Program-made: the position numbers and the translations under genes
Shown here: piece by piece, positions 1 through 7,952 of the stretch
Layout of the letters: the number at the start of each line of letters is the position of its first letter
Position numbering within the stretch: position 1 is the stretch's first letter
Assembly (NCBI GenBank): GCA_910577215.1
Contig: CAJTMQ010000013.1
Location: 10,483 to 29,081, forward strand
DNA length: 18,599 bases
Reading direction: 5' to 3'
From: an uncultured Eubacterium sp.
GTDB lineage: Bacteria; Bacillota; Clostridia; Oscillospirales; Acutalibacteraceae
The notes under the pieces: model-generated
What the model saw: only the letters and a program-made list of their open reading frames with translations
What the model was told of the DNA's origin: nothing
Database searches by the model: none

Positions 1-675
1 TGTAAAAATTGCTATGTTTTTTATCTGGACGGAATAAGAAATAAGGATTCAAATATTGTTACCAAATCGAAAACCAATTTTAATCTGCCCCTGAAAAAGA
101 ACAGAGCGGGTGAATATAAAATAGCTGCAGGCAGTGAAATTGCAACCTGTTTTACATCTGATTTTTTCATTGAAGAGGCTGATATTTGGCGCAGTGATGC
201 TTGGGAAATCATAAAGCAAAGAAAAGATGTTGATTTTCTTATATGCACTAAAAGAATTGAAAGATTTAATACGTGCATACCTGAAGACTGGAATGACGGA
301 TACAATAACGTTATCATTGCCGTTACCTGTGAAAATCAGCAGAAGGCTGAAGAAAGACTGCCTGTTCTTCTTGAAATAAGAGCAAAACGCAAATATATTT
401 TCACGGCTCCGATTCTGGAAAACATTGATTTAAGCGAGTTTTTAAGCAGCGGAAAAATTGATTTGGTTTCAGTAGGCGGTGAGTCTTATGAAAATGCACG
501 TGAATGCAATTTTGATTGGGTTAAGAATATCAAAGCTGCCTGTGATGCATATAATGTCCGTTTTGATTTTCACCAGACAGGCTCTAATTTTGTTATGAAC
601 GGCAGACGTTATAAAATCAAGCATCGTGATGAATATGCACAGGCGAAAAAAGGTATGAAATACTTAAATAAGTAA
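1..675 (+). CDS. DUF5131 family (phage Gp37/Gp68-like) protein, 5'-truncated
   Basis: The open frame enters at base 1 and runs 224 codons to TAA at 673-675, so the start lies outside the window. The first visible residues are CKNCY, which matches the CxxCY that closes the N-terminal cysteine motif of DUF5131 proteins; only a short head piece should be missing. Further family landmarks are the W-R-S-D-A-W stretch near residue 68, DFLICTKRIERF, NVIIAVTCENQQKAEERLP, a conserved SVGGES, and FDFHQTGSNF near the C terminus. The biochemical function of the family is not settled: its cysteines suggest a metal or Fe-S site, and members occur in phages and beside three-Cys-motif partner (TcmP) proteins in defence-like settings. 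The gene upstream is not visible, so that link cannot be tested here. Codon use looks like the neighbours. Family call is fairly sure; function is unknown. Confidence 0.82.
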   Translation, partial: CKNCYVFYLDGIRNKDSNIVTKSKTNFNLPLKKNRAGEYKIAAGSEIATCFTSDFFIEEADIWRSDAWEIIKQRKDVDFLICTKRIERFNTCIPEDWNDGYNNVIIAVTCENQQKAEERLPVLLEIRAKRKYIFTAPILENIDLSEFLSSGKIDLVSVGGESYENARECNFDWVKNIKAACDAYNVRFDFHQTGSNFVMNGRRYKIKHRDEYAQAKKGMKYLNK

Positions 676-680
676 AAATC

Positions 681-719
681 AAGAAGGTGAGCATTAAGCT
701 CACCTTCTTAAATTTTGTG
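681..719. terminator. Bidirectional intrinsic terminator
   Basis: A perfect 12-bp inverted repeat (arms 681-692 and 698-709, 5-base loop ATTAA) sits between two convergent genes, 6 bases after the DUF5131 stop and 12 bases before the GH2 stop. On the plus strand it is followed by AAATTTTGTGTTTATTTTTT, on the minus strand by GATTTTTACTT, so it can end transcription from both sides. Confidence 0.85.
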
Positions 720-720
720 T

Positions 721-2961
721 TTATTTTTTAATTTTATTAAGCTCACTGTTAACCCACAGTTTTGCTTTTGAGGGAACGCGGCTGCCAGCCATATCGAATA
801 CCTTTTCAACGGTAAAGCCCTTAGCCATATTCATCATACCCTTGCTGATATTCATATTCATTTCACTTGTGATTTTTTCAATCATGCTGTTAATGAACTT
901 TTCACCCTCAGGATTTTTCATAATATCGCCGATTTTATCCTTTATTGAGAAGTATCCTTCAGGGAACTGAAGCTCGTTATTATCGGTATCAAGTGTTTCA
1001 AACCAGTTTGAGCCACTGTTGCCGGAGTCGCTGCTTTTAAGAGCATAGCTTTCATCAGGATCTGCAACCCTGTTAATAACCATTTCATCTGTAAGACTGC
1101 CGCTTACGGCTTTGATTGTGTTTTCACCGTCAATTAAGGATACATTTTTAAACAATGCGATTTTATCACAGTTTTCTGTTGCAATTTCAACATTATTAAC
1201 AAACAGGGTTATGCTGTTGCAATTTGAATAAACCTTAATGTCTGTTTTCTCAGTTGGTCGGTTAACATATCTTCTGCCGCAGAGATGAACAAATTTAACA
1301 TCGCTCCAATATGCTTTATAAATGAAGAAAGAATCTTTTTTTATCTTTCTGTCAAATGTAACAAGCCCCTTGTTATTTCTTCCTTTAACTCCGCCTTCAT
1401 CACGCATATCGGATGCAAAATCAAACATATTCCATACATGGGTGGACCATAAATACGGGCGTGTTGCAAAGGTTTCAAGCATTTTTTCGTGATAATATGC
1501 CTGATATTCCTCTGAATAATCCTGCATCTGGGGATTGTCATTGTGATATTTCAGTATACCCTCACAGCCATATTCCGAAACACCAAGACAGATTTCCGGA
1601 TTCAGCTTATGAAATTCATCGAGCCATGGACCGTTATCACTTACATCTCCCATATACCAGCCGAAATAGTGGTTGTAGGATAAAATGTCAGTAATTTTAT
1701 TTAGCGGACTGTCCATTTCCACCATTGTAAGCTGAGCCATTGTGGTAGGTCTTGTTTTATCAAGGCTATGGCATAAATCATTAAGTGCATTCAGGTTTTC
1801 AACCAGCTCCGGATCTTCACCGCCTATAGTGATTTCATTTGAAATACCCCAACAGATAACAGACGGATGATTGTAGTTCTGAACAACAAGCTCTTTCATC
1901 TGTAAAAGTGTATTTTCTCTTGCCTCCGGTGTTTTAAGAAATGCCGAAATAAACGGAATTTCTGCCCAAACAATCATACCGTATTCATCGCATAAATCAT
2001 AAAAGTACTGGCTGTGCTGATAATGAGCCAGGCGGATTGTATTTGCACCTACCTCAGCAATCAGCTCCATGTCCTCTTTGTGCTCTTTTTCGGTTATAGC
2101 CCAACCCATATTTTCTCGGTCCTGATGTCTTGAAACACCATGAAGCGGATATGGCTCTCCGTTCAGGAAAAAGCCTTTTTCAGCATCGATATGAAAGCTT
2201 CTGATACCGAATTTAGTACTAACGCTGTCTATGACTATATTGTTTTTTACAATCTGGGCATCAAGTGTGTAAAGATACGGGTCTTTTCTTCCGTTCCATA
2301 AATGCGGCTCGTCAATGTGAATAACAGGATTTTCCTTGTCTGCAACAAGATTTCCTATTCTGTATTGCACTCTGTAACCTTCTGCATTTTTCTCGAAAGA
2401 CTGTATTTCAACATCTGCACTTCCGTCCGTATTAACGGTCGGAGTAACCATAACCCCGCAGCCGCCGGCATATTCAAGGTCAAAATGCGTGTCGGTTACT
2501 TCTAAAAGGTTAACCCCTCTGTAAAGACCTCCGAAAAATGTAAAATCAGCCGTTTGAGGGTAAATTTTATTGGATTCTCCGTTGTCAACACAGATTGCAA
2601 TTTTAGTTGCTTTTTTTGGATTAATAAACGGAGTTATGTTTACACGGAAGGTTGAAAAGCCTCCCTTATGTGTGCAAACGTGATTTTCGTTAATATAAAC
2701 CTCTGCCGAAAGCGAGGCTGCAGGAATTTCAAGGAAAATCTGTTTGCCGGATTCGGGGGATATTTCAATTTCTTTAAAATACCAGCAGGCACCGCGATGG
2801 TAGTCAAAGCCGCCGTCCTGCCCATCCAGTGCATTCCATGTGTGGGGGAGATTAACGGTTTCCCATTTCTTTTTAGCTTTTTTGGGCACCTTGTGGTGCT
2901 TTGTATCACCCTTAAGAAATGCCCAGTCTGAATTTATAGCCTTAATTTCACGCATCTTCAT
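721..2961 (-). CDS. Glycoside hydrolase family 2 enzyme (beta-galactosidase/beta-glucuronidase type)
   Basis: A 746-residue GH2 enzyme that should release a terminal beta-linked sugar by the retaining mechanism. Residues about 10-150 form the jelly-roll sugar-binding domain, about 150-255 the Ig-like domain, and about 256-555 the TIM barrel. Visible active-site features are GVSRHQDRE near 275, NTIRLAHYQHS near 307, the acid/base in WGISNEI (Glu376) and the likely nucleophile in VSEYG (Glu463). A C-terminal part (about 560-746) adds a beta domain and a Met-rich helical tail. There is no signal peptide, so it works in the cytoplasm on sugar brought in by the upstream symporter, whose 3' end it overlaps by 14 bases. 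The AGGAG lies only 3 bases before this ATG but 9 bases before the ATG two codons on (2955), which may be the true start. Galactosidase and glucuronidase activity cannot be told apart from motifs alone. Confidence 0.92.
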   Translation of the reverse strand: MKMREIKAINSDWAFLKGDTKHHKVPKKAKKKWETVNLPHTWNALDGQDGGFDYHRGACWYFKEIEISPESGKQIFLEIPAASLSAEVYINENHVCTHKGGFSTFRVNITPFINPKKATKIAICVDNGESNKIYPQTADFTFFGGLYRGVNLLEVTDTHFDLEYAGGCGVMVTPTVNTDGSADVEIQSFEKNAEGYRVQYRIGNLVADKENPVIHIDEPHLWNGRKDPYLYTLDAQIVKNNIVIDSVSTKFGIRSFHIDAEKGFFLNGEPYPLHGVSRHQDRENMGWAITEKEHKEDMELIAEVGANTIRLAHYQHSQYFYDLCDEYGMIVWAEIPFISAFLKTPEARENTLLQMKELVVQNYNHPSVICWGISNEITIGGEDPELVENLNALNDLCHSLDKTRPTTMAQLTMVEMDSPLNKITDILSYNHYFGWYMGDVSDNGPWLDEFHKLNPEICLGVSEYGCEGILKYHNDNPQMQDYSEEYQAYYHEKMLETFATRPYLWSTHVWNMFDFASDMRDEGGVKGRNNKGLVTFDRKIKKDSFFIYKAYWSDVKFVHLCGRRYVNRPTEKTDIKVYSNCNSITLFVNNVEIATENCDKIALFKNVSLIDGENTIKAVSGSLTDEMVINRVADPDESYALKSSDSGNSGSNWFETLDTDNNELQFPEGYFSIKDKIGDIMKNPEGEKFINSMIEKITSEMNMNISKGMMNMAKGFTVEKVFDMAGSRVPSKAKLWVNSELNKIKK

Positions 2962-4291
2962 TTACTCCTGTTTCTTTTTCATTAATATTATAGAAAAGCA
3001 TGGATATGAAGCAGATAATTGTTCCCATAAAAGGCAGCAAGCCTGTTACAAGATATATTTTATCCGCAACACCCTCGGGCTGATATGCACCGAATTCTGC
3101 TTTATATCCGGTCCATCCGATTGCAAGTGAAACTGCCGAACTGCCGATACCCTGTGCAAGTTTTCTGAAAAGACTGTAGGTGGCATAAATTGAGCCTTCC
3201 TCACGTCTGCCCGTTCTTTTTTCCTGATAGTCAATACTGTCTGCAACCATTGCCCAGATAAGCACCATATACAGACCTGTTGAAAGAACAGCTACACCTA
3301 CAAAAACAAGCCAAACATAAGGATTGCTGAATTTCACAAATGTGATAATGCCTGTTGAAATTATACCTGCAATAAAAGGATAAGTGCAAAGCGCTTTCTT
3401 TGAAAATCTTTTTACAAGAGGTTTTACCAGCACAATTGCAACTACCATAGGTACACCTGCTATTACAGTTGCAACAGGAATCAGTTTTGAATTCTCAAAA
3501 TAACACATAAAAATGTATTGCATAGAGGTTGTAACCGTCATAATAAGAGCCAGATATGAAACCGTTGAAACAGTAAGTGCCATAATCGGTCTGTTTGTAA
3601 AGAAGCTGCCGAGCGTTCTGAAATAATTGAATTTCTGCGTTTTATTAACTGCAGGTTCAACTCTTTCGGTTGTGATTGTGCACATAATCTGAAAAGCAAT
3701 AACGCCTATTATTCCCATTACCGTTACAAATACAATAAACAAATTTCCTCTTGGCTGATTATTGTCATCATAAATAAGCAGCGGCAATAAAATCATTACA
3801 GGAAGCTGAGCAAGCAGTGCTCCGATTGAACGTGCATTTGAAAGCTCGGCTCTTTGCAGATCATTTTTTGTAATAACAGATTGCATGGAGCCATACGGAA
3901 CATTAACACTTGTGTAGGCAACGCTCCATATAAGATAAGTTACAAGGCACACAGCTATTTTAACTGTATACGGAGCATTCGGAATGTAAATAAACATAAC
4001 TACGCTTGAAATCAGAAGCGGTATGCAGCCCCATTTAATCCAAGGCTTGAACTTACTTTTGCCCTTTGGTTTAGATGCATCGCATAATGCACCTATAATC
4101 GGGTCATTGATTGCATCCCATATTTTTGCAATAAGTATTATTGCTGCATAATGTTTGGGATCAATTCCAAGGCAGGTAACAAAAAATACCATCATATATG
4201 AGTTTATGAAAACAAAACTCATATTGCAGCCGAAATCACCAAGACCGTAGCCGATTTTATCCTTCCAGCCGAAAGGTTTTGCATTGCTCAT
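2948..4291 (-). CDS. GPH-family (MelB-like) sugar:cation symporter
   Basis: A 447-residue, roughly 12-segment membrane transporter of the glycoside-pentoside-hexuronide:cation symporter family, within the major facilitator superfamily. The N terminus FGWKDKIGYGLGDFG and the segment IWDAINDPIIGALCD are typical; Asp59 and Asp63 fall where MelB carries its cation-site aspartates (Asp55/Asp59). The central cytoplasmic loop and the late EKRTGRREEGSIYATYSLFRK-type helix are also as expected, and the length fits the family. It imports a small glycoside or sugar together with Na+ or H+. It lies directly before the GH2 gene and overlaps it, which implies paired uptake and hydrolysis. Its ribosome binding site (AAAGGGG, 4300-4306) covers the stop codon of the DUF4363 gene, so it is probably cotranscribed with the genes upstream. 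The substrate is not predictable from sequence; a beta-galactoside or beta-glucuronide is inferred from its partner. Confidence 0.93.
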   Translation of the reverse strand: MSNAKPFGWKDKIGYGLGDFGCNMSFVFINSYMMVFFVTCLGIDPKHYAAIILIAKIWDAINDPIIGALCDASKPKGKSKFKPWIKWGCIPLLISSVVMFIYIPNAPYTVKIAVCLVTYLIWSVAYTSVNVPYGSMQSVITKNDLQRAELSNARSIGALLAQLPVMILLPLLIYDDNNQPRGNLFIVFVTVMGIIGVIAFQIMCTITTERVEPAVNKTQKFNYFRTLGSFFTNRPIMALTVSTVSYLALIMTVTTSMQYIFMCYFENSKLIPVATVIAGVPMVVAIVLVKPLVKRFSKKALCTYPFIAGIISTGIITFVKFSNPYVWLVFVGVAVLSTGLYMVLIWAMVADSIDYQEKRTGRREEGSIYATYSLFRKLAQGIGSSAVSLAIGWTGYKAEFGAYQPEGVADKIYLVTGLLPFMGTIICFISMLFYNINEKETGVNEDA

Positions 4292-4304
4292 ATTTTATAC
4301 CCCT

Positions 4305-4673
4305 TTAAAAAATATTTGATAGATTAATTCTTGAACTGTCATAAATCTGTTTAAGTTCGCTTTTTGATTCAATCAGGGTTTCATCTATACTTTCGCTTTC
4401 CTCTTCTGCAAGAGCACTCAGTGTTCCGAAAGAAATATCTGCACTTTGAACAATTGAATGATCCGTAACAAGGGTTACCTTTCTGAAGTAGTTATCCCAC
4501 TTGTCTATTATTTCATTGCAGTATTTAATTTTTTCATCTGAATTATCCGTGGCAAGTGCTTTATCTATAACCTCATTAATTTCATTATAGGTACATTTTA
4601 CCACATATTGCTCATATGAGCAAGTACAAAGAGCTATAATCAAAAAAACAGCGGCAAACCATAATCTTTTCAT
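4305..4673 (-). CDS. DUF4363 family protein, membrane-anchored
   Basis: A 122-residue protein with a short basic start and one hydrophobic stretch (about residues 4-18), then a soluble, acidic and mostly helical part that would face outside the cytoplasm. The cysteines in ALCTCSYEQY near the end of the hydrophobic stretch do not form a good lipobox, so a signal anchor is more likely than a lipoprotein. Sequence pattern (EIDKWDNY, VTDHS, a helix-rich tail rich in Glu/Ser) and position right after a DUF421 gene match DUF4363, a family of unknown function found beside DUF421 in spore-forming Clostridia. Its ATG overlaps the TGA of the DUF421 gene (TGATG), which indicates translational coupling and probably partner proteins. 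I place it by context and length as much as by sequence. Confidence 0.72.
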   Translation of the reverse strand: MKRLWFAAVFLIIALCTCSYEQYVVKCTYNEINEVIDKALATDNSDEKIKYCNEIIDKWDNYFRKVTLVTDHSIVQSADISFGTLSALAEEESESIDETLIESKSELKQIYDSSRINLSNIF

Positions 4674-5350
4674 CAGTTTTCACTCCTTTTCGGAATAATA
4701 AAGGTGTTTCCGCTGTTATCTATTGTAAGCAGCATAATACCTTTAATATCCTTTCCCGAATTATTTACAACAAGCTCAATTTCACTGTTTTTGATTTTTT
4801 CTTCTCCGAAATATTCGGTTACGGGCTTGCCGTCTATAACAATTGTAATGGGTGTGGAAACCTCATCAACAGACAGCTTTAACTGCCTTGGCGTAACCGG
4901 AGTGTCCTCTGCCTTCTGCAAAACAGAAATACTGCCGTTTGTTTCTATAACGGCATCCTGAACCGTTGAAATATCAAAAACATCCTTTTGCCTTATTGCA
5001 TCAATCAAATCATCAATTGTAAAGCGAAGGCGTTTCATCTGTTTTTCATCAAGTTTTCCGTTTTTAATAACAAAAATCGGTTTGCCCTGAATAAGATTTC
5101 TGAAATTAATGCTTTTCATTGAGATTGCCGAAACAATAATTTCAAAGGAAACAAATATAAGAATAGGAACAAACATATTTGCAAGCGGCATACTGTTGTC
5201 CTCAAGCGGTATGCTTGCAACCTGTGAAACAAGCACGGTAATAACAAGTTCGTGCGGCTTAAGCTCACCAATCTGTCTTTTGCCCATAATTCTCATTGCA
5301 ATTATAACGGTTATATAAATGATAACCGCTCTGATAAAAGTGATACTCAT
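4673..5350 (-). CDS. DUF421 (YetF-like) membrane protein
   Basis: A 225-residue DUF421 protein. Three membrane segments lie at about residues 4-19, 34-48 and 56-76, then a cytoplasmic C-terminal region of two small alpha/beta modules. Family marks are RIMGKRQIGELKPHELVI (from Arg20), the following VSQVASIPL, GKPIFVIKNGKLDEKQMKR near 89, and FDISTVQDAVIETNGSISVL near 125. The start is supported by AAGGATT upstream of the ATG at 5350. The biochemical role is not established; DUF421 proteins include B. subtilis YetF and the 2Duf protein of mobile spoVA operons, which acts in the spore inner membrane. Here it diverges from a germinant receptor operon across about 90 bases and is coupled to a DUF4363 gene, so a role in spore membrane properties is a reasonable inference. 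Confidence 0.88.
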   Translation of the reverse strand: MSITFIRAVIIYITVIIAMRIMGKRQIGELKPHELVITVLVSQVASIPLEDNSMPLANMFVPILIFVSFEIIVSAISMKSINFRNLIQGKPIFVIKNGKLDEKQMKRLRFTIDDLIDAIRQKDVFDISTVQDAVIETNGSISVLQKAEDTPVTPRQLKLSVDEVSTPITIVIDGKPVTEYFGEEKIKNSEIELVVNNSGKDIKGIMLLTIDNSGNTFIIPKRSEN

Positions 5351-5439
5351 AATTTTTCAAAATCCTTTCAAAATCAAATTGCTTTAAATATTCTTTGCAT
5401 AATTGTTGTGATTATTGAAAAAATAGAAGGAGTGTAACA
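5351..5439. promoter_or_regulatory. Divergent DUF421/gerA control region
   Basis: This AT-rich gap must hold the start signals for both the DUF421 operon (minus) and the ger operon (plus). No convincing sigma-A pair is visible in either direction. On the plus strand CATAATT at 5398-5404 resembles the -10 of forespore sigma-G promoters (CATnnTA), but the region 17-18 bases upstream is a poor -35, so sigma-G use is only a suggestion. AGAAGGAG at 5424-5431 is the one strong ribosome binding site on the plus strand. Confidence 0.4.
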
Positions 5440-5460
5440 ATGGAAAAATATGATAGGTGA
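5440..5460 (+). other. Six-codon leader reading frame (MEKYDR) before gerA
   Basis: The strong ribosome binding site GAAGGAG (5425-5431) is placed 8 bases before ATG 5440, which reads six codons and stops at TGA 5458-5460. The gerA ATGs lie at 5450 (inside this frame) and 5465 (five bases after its stop), so ribosomes leaving the mini-frame could restart on gerA. Removing one A from the AAAAA run at 5444-5448 would instead join ATG 5440 in frame to gerA, so the mini-frame may also be a slippage site or a sequence error. Confidence 0.5.
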
Positions 5461-6919
5461 GGATATGGAAATTTATTCATCGATTATTGATAATAAAAAT
5501 AAAATAGAAGCTGATTTTAAGGATTGCTCTGATTTCCTTTTGCGTGAATGCAAGGTTAACGGAACAGACTGCATTGTTTGTGTACTTGACGGAATGGTGA
5601 ATTCCCTTCAGCTTTCACATATGATAATGGATCCCATGCTGAGGTTTGACGGTGATTATGAAACCACGGCAGAGCTTTTTGACATCCTGAAAACATCAGT
5701 TATCAATTCTCTTGAGCTGAGCGAAATTAAAACCTTTGAGGATATTTATTACTTCCTCTCGTCAGGCTTTGCGGTTGTTTTTATAGACGGAGTGGCAAAG
5801 TGTCTGTCCTTAGGTATTCAGGGCTTTACAAAAAGAACAACAGATGAGCCGCCTACCGAAGCGGATATAAAGGGTGCCAAGGAATGTTTTACGGAAACCT
5901 TAAATGATAATAAGGCTGTGCTCAGACGACGAATAAAAACTCCGGATTTGAAGCTTAAGCAGCTTAAAATAGGAAGTTCTGCACAGACCTCTGTTGTTAT
6001 TGCTTATGTTAAAGGTGTTGCAGATGATGACCTTGTTGCAGATGTTGAAAGCAGAATAACTTCTGCCCCGATAAGCAATCTTCAGGATTACGGAGAGCTT
6101 GCGGCATTTCTTGATTCAAAGATAAGCTCGTACTTTTCAGCCGTAGGTAACACCGAAAGGCCTGACACCCTTTGCTCAAAGCTTCTTGAGGGCAGAGTTG
6201 CAGTGCTTATGGACGGCTCTCCGTTTGCAATATATGTTCCTTATCTTTTTACGGATTCTTTTTCAACGGTGGATGATTATGACAATCTGCCCTTTTATGC
6301 AACTCTTAACAGGATTCTGAAATATTTTGCCTTTATTATGTCTATTGTTCTGCCGGGTTTTTATGTTGCAACAGGAACATTTCATCAGGAACTTATACCA
6401 ACCTCACTTATGTATACAATAGCATCGGCAGAAGCAACAACACCGTTTTCACTAATGCAGGAGGCACTTATGGTGCTTGTCCTTTACGAAATAATGCGTG
6501 AAGCAGGAATAAGGCTTCCCAAAATGATTGGGCACGCAGTTTCTATTATAGGCGCTCTTGTTATAGGGGATGCGGTTGTAAATGCGGGGCTGGTAGGAAC
6601 ACCAATGCTTGTAGTTGTAGCAGTTACGGCAATTGCGTCTTATGTCATTTATCCCTTATATGAGAGCATTTCTGTTTTAAGGATTGTGTTTATTATTTTA
6701 GGCGGTTTTACGGGAATTTACGGAATTGTTCTTGGGCTGTGTGTTATCTGTGTGAATATTGCCGCAGTTAACCCATACGGCGTGCCGTTTTCTTCCCCAA
6801 TTTCACCTTTGAATGTTAAAAGCTTAGGGGATATTTTCTATCGCGAAAGCTGGAGAAAGCTTGCAAAGCGAAAAGTCAGAGTTCAGAATTTAAGAGGTGC
6901 GGATATTAATGAAATTTAA
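5450..6919 (+). CDS. Spore germination protein, GerA family (germinant receptor A subunit)
   Basis: A 489-residue A subunit of a Ger-type nutrient receptor. Residues 1 to about 285 form the N-terminal cytoplasmic domain, with family marks RRRIKTPDLKLKQLKIG near 159, VVIAYVKGVAD near 182 and LLEGRVAVLMDGSPFAIYVP near 245. From about 290 to 445 there are five or so membrane segments holding LPGFYVATGTFHQELIPTSL, EAGIRLPKMIGHAVSIIGA, LVIGDAVVNAGLV and the NPYGVPFSSPISP element. With the B and C subunits downstream it sits in the spore inner membrane, where germinants trigger ion and dipicolinate release. The start is ambiguous: ATG 5450 has no ribosome binding site at normal distance, ATG 5465 (MEIYSS) follows AGGTGAGG closely and is more likely, and an A-run slip would give a start at 5440. 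The germinant cannot be predicted. Confidence 0.95.
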   Translation: MIGEDMEIYSSIIDNKNKIEADFKDCSDFLLRECKVNGTDCIVCVLDGMVNSLQLSHMIMDPMLRFDGDYETTAELFDILKTSVINSLELSEIKTFEDIYYFLSSGFAVVFIDGVAKCLSLGIQGFTKRTTDEPPTEADIKGAKECFTETLNDNKAVLRRRIKTPDLKLKQLKIGSSAQTSVVIAYVKGVADDDLVADVESRITSAPISNLQDYGELAAFLDSKISSYFSAVGNTERPDTLCSKLLEGRVAVLMDGSPFAIYVPYLFTDSFSTVDDYDNLPFYATLNRILKYFAFIMSIVLPGFYVATGTFHQELIPTSLMYTIASAEATTPFSLMQEALMVLVLYEIMREAGIRLPKMIGHAVSIIGALVIGDAVVNAGLVGTPMLVVVAVTAIASYVIYPLYESISVLRIVFIILGGFTGIYGIVLGLCVICVNIAAVNPYGVPFSSPISPLNVKSLGDIFYRESWRKLAKRKVRVQNLRGADINEI

Positions 6920-7952
6920 ACGTGGAAAAATTTCACCCTACAGTCTGTTTTCAATGTTTTTTGTATGCCGGGTGCTTGTTGTTTTTACAGTGTGCAATGT
7001 AACATCACTCGGTAACTATTCTTCGGATATGCTTATAAGTCTTGGATTAGGGTTGATTTTAACACTTCTGATTTCCATACCGGCTGTTTATGCATCAAAT
7101 AAGAAAAGAAATTTGCTGCAGCCGAAATGGATATCCATACTTTACGGAATATATTTTCTGTATCTCGGAGCAGTGACAATCGGCAGATTTTCATTTTTTG
7201 CATCTATGGAGCTTAATGAAAATACGCAGTCGCTTTTTCTTGCTTCATTTATAATTCTTGCATGCATTTATGCAGCATGGCTTGGTATAGAGCCTATATC
7301 AAGGTTTGGCTCCTTTATCCTTGCGGTGACTGTTATAGGGGTTATAAGCGTTGTTGGTTTTGGCAGCAGGGAGTTCTCTATTCTTAATCTTTTTCCTTTC
7401 ACAAAAAACAGCACATCCAATATTTTTGTTAATGCCTTGAGTTTTGCCTGTGAAACAAGTGAAATCATACTTCTTATGGTGCTTGCTCCTAAGGTTAACG
7501 GTAAAATTGCAAAGCCGTTTTATTCTTCAATTGTTTTATCCTTTGTTGCCTGCGGTTTGCTGTTTTTCTTTTCATTGGGAGTTCTTGGAGATACGGCATC
7601 TGTTGCTTCTTTTCCTTTTTATGAGATCTCACAGATTTCTAAGTTTGATGAAAGTGAAAGACTGGATTCTGTTTATACGGCATTCTGGATTTTTGCAGTG
7701 TTCCTAAAAGGTACACTGTTCCTATACTGTGCCGCCGACTGCTTTAAGTTAAAAAGCAGGGGAAAGGGAATTGTTCTGTCAGGAATCGGTATTTTTGCAG
7801 TAACGTGGATCATTGCAGAATTGAATTTCTTTTTACGTGTACAGAACTGGGCTGTGATAATTCCGTTTTTGGTATTCGGATTAATTATTCCTGTTTTAAG
7901 ACTTATTTTCAGAAAAAAGAGCAAAGGAGAATTGCTGCTTGAAAAATTTTAA
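6909..7952 (+). CDS. Spore germination protein, GerB family (B subunit, permease-like)
   Basis: A very hydrophobic protein of 347 residues with about ten membrane segments, matching the GerAB-type B subunit of germinant receptors, which belongs to the amino acid-polyamine-organocation (APC) transporter superfamily and is thought to hold the germinant site. Typical points are the start KRGKISPYSLFSMFFVCRVL, the short second helix followed by a basic loop (SNKKRN), and a last helix pair ending in a basic tail (LIFRKKSKGE). I chose ATG 6909 because AGAGGTG at 6893-6899 is spaced about 9 bases from it; a GTG at 6897 would add four residues but sits inside that ribosome binding site. The gene overlaps the gerA stop by 11 bases, so translation is probably coupled. 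Confidence 0.93.
   Translation: MKFKRGKISPYSLFSMFFVCRVLVVFTVCNVTSLGNYSSDMLISLGLGLILTLLISIPAVYASNKKRNLLQPKWISILYGIYFLYLGAVTIGRFSFFASMELNENTQSLFLASFIILACIYAAWLGIEPISRFGSFILAVTVIGVISVVGFGSREFSILNLFPFTKNSTSNIFVNALSFACETSEIILLMVLAPKVNGKIAKPFYSSIVLSFVACGLLFFFSLGVLGDTASVASFPFYEISQISKFDESERLDSVYTAFWIFAVFLKGTLFLYCAADCFKLKSRGKGIVLSGIGIFAVTWIIAELNFFLRVQNWAVIIPFLVFGLIIPVLRLIFRKKSKGELLLEKF

Noticed and set aside
1413..1694. A 93-codon plus-strand frame
   Set aside because: Covers the catalytic part of the GH2 gene in antisense; no ribosome binding site or family.
6897..6908. GTG 6897 as the start of the GerB subunit
   Set aside because: It falls inside the AGAGGTG that serves ATG 6909, so it would lack its own ribosome binding site.
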